Shown in pieces: positions 7,004-12,897 of a stretch of DNA of 17,010 nucleotides. Origin of the DNA: Actinomycetota bacterium. GTDB lineage: Bacteria > Actinomycetota > Thermoleophilia > UBA2241. A model generated the notes under the pieces. The model saw only the letters and a list, made by a program, of their open reading frames with translations. It made no database searches and was not told the DNA's origin. Numbering within the stretch: position 1 is the stretch's first letter; each line of letters starts with the position of its first letter. The position numbers were made by a program, and so were the translations under genes. The stretch lies in assembly GCA_003164655.1 (NCBI GenBank), contig PLTW01000096.1, positions 16,016 to 33,025 on the forward strand, in the 5' to 3' direction.

Positions 7004-7863
7004 GCGGCCCGTCGCAGACGGAACACGACGATCTCGGGACGGCACAACAAGCGGAAGGGCAGAAAACTCGTGCCCACGCCGCGGCTGATGAAGACGAGCG
7101 TGCCATCCTCGTCGTAGAACCCCTCGCGAAACCGCGCCCGCGGCTGGCTCAACATGATGCGCCCGCCTTTTACGCCGGGCGCCGGCAGGCAGATCTGGCC
7201 GCCGTGGGTGTCGCCCGAGAGAACGAGAGCGACGTCGCCGGGCGCGAGGCGCCCGGCGACGTCGCCGTAGTGGCTGAGCAGCAGGCGCACCGTAGCCGGC
7301 CGGCGGTCGAGCGCGCCGAGCACGCGCTCGATGCGGCCGTAGCCGTGCACCACGTCGTCGACGCCGCAGACCTGCAGCGTGGCGGCGCCGACCGGCAGTG
7401 AGACACATTCGTCGGTGAGCAGCCGCACGCCGCTCTCGGCGAGGCCGGCAAAGTCGGTCGCCGGCGCGCTGACCAGCTTCATCTCGCCGTGGTCGTGGTT
7501 GCCCAGCACGGCGAACGCACCGCGTGACGGCGGCAGCCGGCGCAGCTCGGCGTACAGCTCCTCGAGGCGCGACTCGCCGGTCACGAGATCGCCGGTGATC
7601 GCGATGAGGTCGGGGCGGATGCGCCGCGTCTCGTCGACGGCCTTGCGGATGGTGCGCAGATTGAAGCTCGGGCGTGAGCCGGCGTGCAGATCGGAGAGCT
7701 GGACCACGGTGAAGCCGTCGAGATCGGGCGACAGCCCGGGCAGCCGCAGCTCGCGCTCGATCGTGCGCAGCCACTGCGCTTCGTAGACGAGATAGGACAG
7801 CGAGAGGGCGGCGGCTGCGCCGAGCGCAGCCGCCGCCCTCCGCCGGCGCCGCGCGTCGGTCAA
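7000..7863 (-). CDS. Membrane-anchored metallophosphoesterase (YaeI/YkuE-like)
   Basis: The 287-residue calcineurin-like phosphoesterase carries LSDLHAG (D58, H60), GDLV (D92), GNHDH (N122, H123), LSHYGD (H198) and SGDTHGGQ (217-223). The last motif is usually GHTHGGQ; here the first metal-binding His is Asp218. An N-terminal basic stretch and hydrophobic segment (about 10-27) indicate a signal anchor with the catalytic domain outside, as in the YaeI/YkuE group, members of which act on lipid or UDP-sugar phosphodiesters. The start is TTG at 7863, sharing its TGA with the stop of the upstream YtxH gene (TTGA junction), with no strong ribosome binding site of its own. Downstream it overlaps the small exported protein. 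The exact substrate is unknown. Confidence 0.85.
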   Translation of the reverse strand: MTDARRRRRAAAALGAAAALSLSYLVYEAQWLRTIERELRLPGLSPDLDGFTVVQLSDLHAGSRPSFNLRTIRKAVDETRRIRPDLIAITGDLVTGESRLEELYAELRRLPPSRGAFAVLGNHDHGEMKLVSAPATDFAGLAESGVRLLTDECVSLPVGAATLQVCGVDDVVHGYGRIERVLGALDRRPATVRLLLSHYGDVAGRLAPGDVALVLSGDTHGGQICLPAPGVKGGRIMLSQPRARFREGFYDEDGTLVFISRGVGTSFLPFRLLCRPEIVVFRLRRAA

Positions 7864-8117
7864 GACGGCTGGGGCTCGTCCTCCATCTGCTTGCGCAGCC
7901 GGGCCCGCGTTTCTTCGATCTTGTGCTTGAGGTCGTCGGAGCGGCCCATGGCCTGCTCGCGACCGGCGTTGACCGCCTCGGTGAGCCGCTCGCGCTGCTC
8001 GTTCCAGTCGGTGCCGGTGAAGAGCTGGTTGCGCACCTCTTTGCCGGTCTTGGGGGCAAGCAGTACGGCGATGCCGGCGCCGACCGCCGCACCGACCACG
8101 AATCCCACTAGCTTCAC
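7860..8117 (-). CDS. YtxH domain-containing protein
   Basis: The 85-residue protein opens with a glycine-rich hydrophobic segment (KLVGFVVGAAVGAGIAVLLA, 2-21) followed by APKTGKEVR (21-29), the signature of the YtxH family. A charged, probably helical coiled-coil region runs from 38 to 80. Family members are small membrane-associated proteins, some linked to stress, with no defined biochemistry. I chose GTG at 8117 because GAGGTGG (8123-8129) lies 5 nt upstream and the glycine-rich segment then starts at the N-terminus as usual. An in-frame ATG at 8168 would add 17 residues. The stop overlaps the metallophosphoesterase start. Confidence 0.8.
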   Translation of the reverse strand: MKLVGFVVGAAVGAGIAVLLAPKTGKEVRNQLFTGTDWNEQRERLTEAVNAGREQAMGRSDDLKHKIEETRARLRKQMEDEPQPS

Positions 8118-8174
8118 AGCGACCACCTCGCTTCGATTGTCCGTTTCGGCGTCTTCAAGGACACCCATTCTACC

Positions 8175-8261
8175 AAGCCGCCGGGCGCAGCGGAGCGGCG
8201 CGATCGTGCGACGGCGAAAAAGCAGCCGGGCGCAGCGGAGCGGCGCGATCGTGCGACAGCG
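8175..8261. repeat. Two-copy 45-bp-period direct tandem repeat
   Basis: Two copies of a 42-nt unit (8175-8216 and 8220-8261) differ at two positions (8179/8224 and 8213/8258). The 33-nt core 8180-8212 is identical to 8225-8257. Each copy contains the near-palindrome GCGCGATCGTGCG. The repeat lies between the stop of the HD gene and the start of the YtxH gene. It may be a REP-like element dispersed in the genome, a local duplication, or part of a terminator or regulatory region. Confidence 0.85.
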
Positions 8262-8300
8262 CGAAGGCCCCCGCCCGTACGCCCCCGGCGGCGCGCCTTG

Positions 8301-8981
8301 TCAGAGCAGCCGCGTGCCGTTGATCACCAGGCTGAAAGCGCAGCCCAGAAAGGCCGCTGCCCGGCGGCACATCAGCATGCGCGACAGAAAGATCTCGAAG
8401 TACTCCATGACCTGCGAAACGGTGGTGTCGATGTCGAGCGAGAGCGTGATCGTGCGCGCCCCGGGGTCGACCGTGACGGCGGCGTTCTGCGAGGCCAGGT
8501 TGACCCGATCGTGAATGTCGAAGGTATGCGGGTCGGGGTTGCGCACGCGGTCGCGGTTCACGTCGGACTTGTCGCCCAGAATGAGGGCCGCGGCGATGTC
8601 GGAGATGGCCTCGCCGTATTGCTCCTCGTGGTTGCCGACCGCCGCCATGACCTCGGCGTACTCCTCGACCGGCATGCCCATCTGGCGCAGCAGGTCGCGC
8701 ACGATGAGCGCCGCGGCGATGCCGTGATCGAACCTCGATATGGCGTTGCCGACGTCGTGCAGGTAGCCGGCGATGGCGGCCAGCTCGGCGGTGCGCTCGG
8801 GGCGCCCCAGGTCGAGCAGAATGTTGCGCGCCGTCGTGGCGACGATCGTGGCGTGGCGCTCGGAGTGCTCGGTGTAGCCGAGCACCTCGAGGTTGTGGTC
8901 GGCCTTGCGGACCAGGACGGCGACCTCGGCGTTGCGGCGCACGTCGTCGAGGGTGACAAGGGTGTTTGTGGTCTCGGTCAT
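8301..8981 (-). CDS. HD-superfamily phosphohydrolase
   Basis: The 226-residue protein shows an HD-domain metal site: HSERH (39-43), YLHDVGN (73-79, with the His75-Asp76 doublet), HGIAAALIV (86-94), GNHEE (116-120) and GDKSDVNRDRVR (136-147). The LHDVGN and DKSDV pair with a long C-terminal half resembles the COG3294-type HD hydrolases found in archaea and some bacteria, whose substrate is not established. The C-terminal region (150-226) is beta-rich and then helical, with no second recognisable domain. The ATG start is weakly supported by AAGGAG about 13 nt upstream. It follows the acylphosphatase by 30 nt and may share its transcript. Confidence 0.82.
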   Translation of the reverse strand: MTETTNTLVTLDDVRRNAEVAVLVRKADHNLEVLGYTEHSERHATIVATTARNILLDLGRPERTAELAAIAGYLHDVGNAISRFDHGIAAALIVRDLLRQMGMPVEEYAEVMAAVGNHEEQYGEAISDIAAALILGDKSDVNRDRVRNPDPHTFDIHDRVNLASQNAAVTVDPGARTITLSLDIDTTVSQVMEYFEIFLSRMLMCRRAAAFLGCAFSLVINGTRLL

Positions 8982-9011
8982 GGCTGTTCGCTTGCTCCTT
9001 TTGGGCCGGCT

Positions 9012-9284
9012 CTAGGGCCGGATCGAAAAGCCGGCCAGAGTCGTATCGACAGGCGCCGGCTCCCACGTGAATCGCTCGACCTCGGCGCCCGAAGGTCCCT
9101 CGCGACAGAACGAGAGCATCGCTTCGACCGCCGCTTCGTCGCCCTCGATGAACCCCTCGACGGTGCCGTCGCCGCGGTTGCGCACCCAGCCGCGCAGGCC
9201 AAGCCGTTCACCGACCTCACGGGTCGCGACGCGAAAGCACACGCCCTGGACACGGCCCGCCGCGCGAAAACGGACGGCCTTCAC
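9012..9284 (-). CDS. Acylphosphatase
   Basis: The 90-residue protein matches the acylphosphatase family in length and motifs. GRVQGVCFR (10-18) supplies the phosphate-binding loop and catalytic Arg18, and GWVRNRGDGTVE (32-43) the catalytic Asn36. These enzymes hydrolyse the carboxyl-phosphate bond of acyl phosphates in the cytoplasm. The frame is open to 9386, but only a GTG start at 9284 gives the family's normal N-terminus. It lies 13 nt after the methyltransferase stop, so reinitiation or coupling is likely. Another acyl-phosphate enzyme, the acetate-kinase-like protein, is in the window but not linked in an operon. Confidence 0.9.
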   Translation of the reverse strand: MKAVRFRAAGRVQGVCFRVATREVGERLGLRGWVRNRGDGTVEGFIEGDEAAVEAMLSFCREGPSGAEVERFTWEPAPVDTTLAGFSIRP

Positions 9285-9297
9285 CGCCGCCGGGCGC

Positions 9298-9999
9298 TCA
9301 TGGCCGCGGATCCTGCGCGCCGGGGTCGTGAAAGCCACGTTCACCCACCAGAGGCACGAACCGGCAGGGAATGCCGGCGACCTCACTCAGGCCGGCGGCC
9401 GTTCTGCTCACGACCGTGAGGACCTGGTCGCCGCCGACGGACCCGACCGGCACCACCAGCCGGCCGCCGTCGGCGAGCTGGGCGAGGAGCGGCGGCGGCG
9501 GCGCAGGCGCCGCCGCCGTCACCACGATCCGGTCGAAGGGCGCCTGCTCGGGCAGGCCCAGGCTGCCGTCGCCCAGCACGCAGGTCACGTTGTGGTAGCC
9601 CAGCCGCTCGAGGGCGAGGCGGGCGCGCTCCGCGAGCTCAGGCCGGCGCTCGATCGTGTACACCTCTCCGGCGAGCTCGGCCAGAACCGCCGTCTGGTAA
9701 CCCGAACCGCTGCCCACCTCGAGCACCCTGCTGCGTACGGTCAGCTCGGCGAGCACGGTCATGAGGGCCACGATGTAGGGCTGCGAGATGGTCTGGCCGT
9801 AGCCGATCGGCAGGGCGCCGTCGCCGTAGGCCTGGTCGGCCACCTCGGCGGGGACGAACAGATGACGAGGCACCGTGCGCAAGGCCGACAGGACATCGGC
9901 GTCGTGGATGCCGCGCGTCTCGATCTGCTCGGCGACCATCGCGTGGCGACGCTCGGTCTGGGCGTGTTCTTGTGTCGTCTGCGGGCCGCGGGGGGGCAC
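9298..9999 (-). CDS. pcm: Protein-L-isoaspartate O-methyltransferase
   Basis: The 233-residue protein has the complete PCMT pattern: MVAEQIETRGI (21-31), VPRHLFVP (43-50), YGQTISQPYIVALM (67-80) and the S-adenosylmethionine motif VLEVGSGSGYQTA (92-104). It methylates abnormal L-isoaspartyl residues in damaged proteins to start their repair. The GTG at 9999 begins one base after the TGA of the DUF4126 gene, suggesting translational coupling. An ATG at 9939 would give a shorter protein starting at the first conserved motif and is the main alternative; neither has a strong ribosome binding site. Confidence 0.93.
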   Translation of the reverse strand: MPPRGPQTTQEHAQTERRHAMVAEQIETRGIHDADVLSALRTVPRHLFVPAEVADQAYGDGALPIGYGQTISQPYIVALMTVLAELTVRSRVLEVGSGSGYQTAVLAELAGEVYTIERRPELAERARLALERLGYHNVTCVLGDGSLGLPEQAPFDRIVVTAAAPAPPPPLLAQLADGGRLVVPVGSVGGDQVLTVVSRTAAGLSEVAGIPCRFVPLVGERGFHDPGAQDPRP

Positions 10000-10000
10000 C

Positions 10001-10576
10001 TCAGCGGCTCAGGACCCGCAGGCCCTTGTACTTGGCGACCCGCCGGCGCCGCAGCCGCACGTCGAACCAGAGCATCCAGGCGGCGACGGCGTAGCCGATC
10101 GGCGGCAGCGTGGCCGACAGCACGGCGGCGACCAGGGCGGCCAGGTCTTCGAGCAGGCTGAGCAGCGGGATCGTCATGGTGCTCTTCGTGGAGCGCGGAC
10201 GCCACAGCCGCTTGACGTTGGCGCCCAGCATGGCGAGGCCGGCGCCGCCGACAAGCCCGACCACGAGGCCGATCCAGCCGTGCGACACCGCCGCGCCACC
10301 GGCGATCGCCCCGGCAGCGATACGCCACGGCACCGACAGCCGCGCGGAGAGACGGTCGAACGACGGCACCTTGTCGAGGGCGATCTCGAGGATGGCCAGC
10401 AGGACCAGAGCGGCGATGGCGATCGACGACTCGAGCCAGGTGAACCCGGGCGCCACGCGAAAGCCCCAGCCTTCGCGCGAGAGCACGCCCATGACGAGCA
10501 GCGTCATGGAGGCCCGCACACCGGCCGAGATCGACAGGCCGCACAGGCGGCCGATCGCCCAGATCCAACTCGTCAC
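10001..10576 (-). CDS. DUF4126 integral membrane protein
   Basis: The 191-residue protein has four to five hydrophobic segments (about 14-32, 45-63, 81-110 and 139-165). It carries the DUF4126 signature of SAGVRASMTLLVMG near the N-terminus and LEIALDKVPSFD near residue 65. The function of the family is unknown. The frame is open to 10861, but the upstream residues are low-complexity. GTG at 10576 has AGGGAG 5 nt upstream and a promoter-like TACAAT about 36 nt upstream, so this start is chosen. It heads a tight set with pcm and acylphosphatase. Confidence 0.86.
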   Translation of the reverse strand: MTSWIWAIGRLCGLSISAGVRASMTLLVMGVLSREGWGFRVAPGFTWLESSIAIAALVLLAILEIALDKVPSFDRLSARLSVPWRIAAGAIAGGAAVSHGWIGLVVGLVGGAGLAMLGANVKRLWRPRSTKSTMTIPLLSLLEDLAALVAAVLSATLPPIGYAVAAWMLWFDVRLRRRRVAKYKGLRVLSR

Positions 10577-10611
10577 GATGGCTCCCTCACACCTTGGTTG
10601 TACCCGCCGGC

Positions 10612-10617
10612 ATTGTA
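10612..10617 (-). promoter_or_regulatory. Candidate -10 element of the DUF4126-pcm-acylphosphatase operon
   Basis: On the minus strand these bases read TACAAT, a 5-of-6 match to the -10 consensus. They would start a transcript about 28 nt before the GTG at 10576. No good -35 lies at the usual spacing. On the plus strand the hexamer TTGTAC occurs at 10598-10603 and again at 10613-10618, a 15-bp spacing that could be a direct-repeat protein site. Confidence 0.3.
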
Positions 10618-10719
10618 CGTCAGCGCCGGACCGAGCCGGGCAAGGACGGCGCGAGTGGGAAGGTGGGCGGCCCGAGTCGCCGCTGTGCCGGCCAGACTCG
10701 AACGATAGCAAGGAACGCA

Positions 10720-10737
10720 AGGCCGCGAAAGCGGCCT
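10720..10737. other. GNRA-type hairpin in the divergent region
   Basis: AGGCCGC (10720-10726) and GCGGCCT (10731-10737) form a perfect 7-bp stem closed by a GAAA tetraloop when read on the plus strand. It lies about 87 nt upstream of the zinc-finger gene, so it could be part of its 5' leader. I could not fit it to a known riboswitch. Confidence 0.35.
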
Positions 10738-10823
10738 CGCCCGTGGAGAGACCAGGGAGCGGCAACGGTGTGTTGGGCCGCAGCGACGGGCAGAACTCGA
10801 GGCAGACGGGAGAGTCGGACAGG

Positions 10824-11114
10824 ATGGACGAAGGCAGACTCGGCCGCGGCCAGCCTCGCATGGGCGAGTGGCTCGGCGACTACGAGGATCTGGTAGGCCA
10901 CCAGGTGGCCGTCGGCGCGGCCGGCGGTGAGCCGTCGCTGCAGGTGTGCGTGCGCTGGAACCCGGTGACCTACCGCTGCGCCTTCTGTGACGAGAGCTTC
11001 GTCAGCCGGGCGATGATCCGCCGCCACCTCGAGCGCCACGCGGCGCGCGACGCGGCGGAAGGCGCTCAGGCTGTGGCCAGCCAGTCGATCACGGCCCGCT
11101 TGCGCTCTTCGTAG
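10824..11114 (+). CDS. Small protein with a classical C2H2 zinc finger
   Basis: The 96-residue protein contains at 50-72 the full TFIIIA-type pattern: Y50-x-C52-x2-C55-x3-F59-x5-I65-x2-H68-x3-H72. Both metal pairs and all three core hydrophobic residues are in place. This spacing (Cx2Cx12Hx3H) differs from the Cx2Cx9H pattern of bacterial Ros/MucR proteins. The helix is arginine-rich (SRAMIRRHLERH), compatible with nucleic-acid binding. The N-terminal 45 residues (GEWLGDYEDLVGHQ) match nothing I recognise. About 89 percent of codons end in G or C, as expected for a real gene here. The start ATG has GGGAG 11 nt upstream; an ATG at 10860 is the alternative. The 3' end overlaps the convergent 71-residue gene by 49 bp. 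A DNA-binding or protein-binding role is inference. Confidence 0.72.
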   Translation: MDEGRLGRGQPRMGEWLGDYEDLVGHQVAVGAAGGEPSLQVCVRWNPVTYRCAFCDESFVSRAMIRRHLERHAARDAAEGAQAVASQSITARLRSS

Positions 11115-11281
11115 ACGGCCGGCGAGATGCGCCGGGTGGCAAGGTCGGTGTCGAGCTCTTCCATCCACCGGGCGGCCTGGGCGCCGGGGCTCGCCGGAGG
11201 TCTGAGCGGGGCGTCGTCGATGCGCTGCCAGGGCGGACGGCCCAGCGCCGCCACGACCTTCATCCAGGACTCGTCGGCCAT
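11066..11281 (-). CDS. Hypothetical 71-residue protein downstream of fumarase
   Basis: I do not recognise a family with certainty. The protein is soluble and charged. A proline-rich linker (PLRPPASPGAQ) connects an N-terminal SWMKVVAALGRPPW segment to a C-terminal helix, RRISPAVYEERKRAVIDWL (52-68 or so). That helix resembles the short C-terminal SHOCT-type module (I-x-x-x-x-Y/F-x-x-x-K-x-x-L), but this is a weak likeness. ATG at 11281 has GGGAG 8 nt upstream; a GTG at 11290 in the same frame is less well placed. It follows the fumarase beta stop by 24 nt and is probably the last gene of that operon. It overlaps the convergent zinc-finger gene by 49 bp. Confidence 0.62.
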   Translation of the reverse strand: MADESWMKVVAALGRPPWQRIDDAPLRPPASPGAQAARWMEELDTDLATRRISPAVYEERKRAVIDWLATA

Positions 11282-11305
11282 GCTTCTCACTCCCGGTTTG
11301 CGACC

Positions 11306-11863
11306 TCAGGCCTCGCGCGCGTACTTCTTGCGTCCCTCCTCGTAGAGGTCGGCGCCGTAGCAGTCGTTGACGACGATCGCCGGAAAGTCCTTGACCTCGA
11401 GCCGGGCGATCGCCTCGGCGCCCAGCTCAGGGTAGGCGATCACCTCGTTGCCGACGATGCGCCGCGACAGGAGCGCGCCGGCGCCGCCGGTGGCGGCGAA
11501 GTAGACCGCCGTCGTGTCGACCATCGCCTGCTTGACCTCGGGCGTGCGCAGGCCTTTGCCGATCATGCCCTTCAGCCCGTGCGCCATGAGCAGCGGCGCG
11601 TAGGCGTCCATGCGACCGCTCGTGGTGGGGCCGGCCGAACCGATGACCTTGCCGGGCCCGGCCGGCGACGGGCCCATGTAGTAGACGACGGCGCCCTGTA
11701 GCTCAAAGGGCAGCGGCTCGCCGGCCTCGATGAGCGCGACGAGGCGCTTGTGGGCCGCGTCGCGCGCCTGGTAGACGACCCCGCTGATCGCCACTTCGTC
11801 GCCGGCCCGCAAGCCGCGCACGACCTCGTCGGTGAGGGGTGTGGTGATCTTCTTGGCAGGCAT
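11306..11863 (-). CDS. Class I fumarate hydratase, beta subunit
   Basis: The 185-residue protein matches the C-terminal swivelling domain of iron-sulphur fumarases and related tartrate dehydratases. Landmarks are LRAGDEVAISGVVYQARDAAHKR (18-40), YMGPSPAGPGKVIGSAGPTTSGRMD (62-86), MIGKG (100-104) and the C-terminal VNDCYGADLYEEG. With the alpha subunit it interconverts fumarate and malate. ATG at 11863 follows an AGGGGG site. The gene begins 18 nt after the alpha stop. A tartrate dehydratase beta subunit is the main alternative, but the malic enzyme next door favours fumarase. Confidence 0.9.
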   Translation of the reverse strand: MPAKKITTPLTDEVVRGLRAGDEVAISGVVYQARDAAHKRLVALIEAGEPLPFELQGAVVYYMGPSPAGPGKVIGSAGPTTSGRMDAYAPLLMAHGLKGMIGKGLRTPEVKQAMVDTTAVYFAATGGAGALLSRRIVGNEVIAYPELGAEAIARLEVKDFPAIVVNDCYGADLYEEGRKKYAREA

Positions 11864-11881
11864 GTCCTTTTTCCCCCTCTC

Positions 11882-12736
11882 CTAGAGCACGACGTGCTTG
11901 TGGCGCTGGGCGTGACACTGCACGTTGACCGCCATCGGCATCGAGGCGATGTGGCAGGGCATCTCCTCGATGAACACGGCCAGACAGGTCTGCGTGCCGC
12001 CCAGGCCCTGCGGCCCGATGCCGAGCAGGTTGACCTTGGCCAGCAGCTCGGCCTCCATGCCGGCGATGCGCTCGTCGGCGGGCACTGAGCCGATGTCGCG
12101 CAGCAGGGCCTTCTTGGCAAGGACGGTGACCATGTCGATGGTGCCGCCGATGCCCACGCCGAGCACGATCGGCGGGCAGGGGTTGGCGCCGGCCCGCGAG
12201 ACGGTGTCGAGCACCGCCTGCACCATGCCCGGCCAGCCCTGCGAGGGCTTGAGCATGGTGAGCGACGACATGTTCTCGGCGCCGCCGCCCTTGGCCATCA
12301 TCCAGAGCTCGACCCGGTCGCCGGGCACGATGCTGGTGTGCACCACGCAGGGCGTGTTGTCGGTCGTGTTACGGCGCGCGTGCGCCGGTTCGGCGGCGAT
12401 GGACTTGCGCAGAAAGCCGTCGCGGTAGCCGCGGCGCACGCCCTCGTTGAGTGCCTCCTCGAACGAGCCGCCGCCGAGGTGTACGTCCTGGCCGACATTG
12501 ACGAAGAACACCGCGAAGCCCGTGTCCTGGCACATCGGCACCCGGTCGGCGCGGGCGATGTCGGCGTTCTCGACGAGCTGCTCGAAAACCGCCTTACCGA
12601 CCGGCGATTCCTCGGTCTGGGTGCCGGTCTTCAGCGCCTCGTAGACGTCGTCGGGCAGGTCGTAGTTGGCCGTCATGCACATCTCGCGCACCGCCGCCGT
12701 GATCTCGGCGACATCGAGCTCCCTGACAGGACTCAC
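11882..12736 (-). CDS. Class I fumarate hydratase, alpha subunit
   Basis: The 284-residue protein is the iron-sulphur subunit of a two-subunit class I fumarase. Cluster cysteines are visible in VPMCQDTGF (Cys69), GANPCPPIVLGVGIGG (Cys187) and GTQTC (Cys251), and AKGGGAENMS (148-157) is the usual glycine-rich loop. It would be oxygen-sensitive because of the exposed [4Fe-4S] cluster. GTG at 12736 is preceded by AAAGGAGG 4 nt upstream and overlaps the stop of the small membrane protein in a GTGA junction. The open frame extends to 12844, but that part is the small gene read in the wrong frame. It is followed directly by the beta subunit. Confidence 0.91.
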   Translation of the reverse strand: MSPVRELDVAEITAAVREMCMTANYDLPDDVYEALKTGTQTEESPVGKAVFEQLVENADIARADRVPMCQDTGFAVFFVNVGQDVHLGGGSFEEALNEGVRRGYRDGFLRKSIAAEPAHARRNTTDNTPCVVHTSIVPGDRVELWMMAKGGGAENMSSLTMLKPSQGWPGMVQAVLDTVSRAGANPCPPIVLGVGIGGTIDMVTVLAKKALLRDIGSVPADERIAGMEAELLAKVNLLGIGPQGLGGTQTCLAVFIEEMPCHIASMPMAVNVQCHAQRHKHVVL

Positions 12737-12897
12737 GAGGCCTCCTTTCGTGGTGTCGGCCGGCGAGCCCGCCGCAGCCAGTCCACCGCCGTGATGATCG
12801 CCAGCGCCAGCGGCAGCACCGCCCAGGGAAGCAGGAGCTTCCACGCGCGTGGCTCGCAGACCGTCTCGGCGCCGCAGTCGGGGCGGGTCTCGATCAC
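12733..12897 (-). CDS. 54-residue single-pass membrane protein between malic enzyme and fumarase
   Basis: This small open frame fills the gap between two TCA-type genes exactly. Its GTG (12897) shares bases with the malic-enzyme TGA, and its own TGA (12733-12735) shares bases with the fumarase alpha GTG. The translation starts VIETRPDCGAETVCEPRAW, with cysteines at 8 and 14. A hydrophobic segment follows at 21-39 (LLLPWAVLPLALAIITAVD), then the basic tail RRARRPTPRK. By the positive-inside rule the N-terminus with the cysteine pair faces outward. A GGAGG lies 12 nt before the GTG, and 48 of 54 codons end in G or C. No homologue is known to me. A membrane tether or accessory of the neighbouring enzymes is only a guess. 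Confidence 0.68.
   Translation of the reverse strand: MIETRPDCGAETVCEPRAWKLLLPWAVLPLALAIITAVDWLRRARRPTPRKEAS

Noticed and set aside
8170..9066. Minus-strand open frame reading through the 45-bp repeat
   Set aside because: The repeat-coded SHDRAAPLRPAA segments look protein-like, but the frame overlaps the HD gene out of register and has a low-complexity Arg/Gly/His composition.
10690..10800. Possible cyclic-di-GMP, glycine or cobalamin riboswitch
   Set aside because: Fragments such as ACGCAAGG, GGAGAGACC and GGCAACGG recall these classes, but the conserved elements are not in the right order or spacing.
10577..10861. N-terminal extension of the DUF4126 frame
   Set aside because: It has low-complexity Ser/Pro/Arg content, would cross the promoter-like TACAAT, and the GTG at 10576 has a good ribosome binding site.
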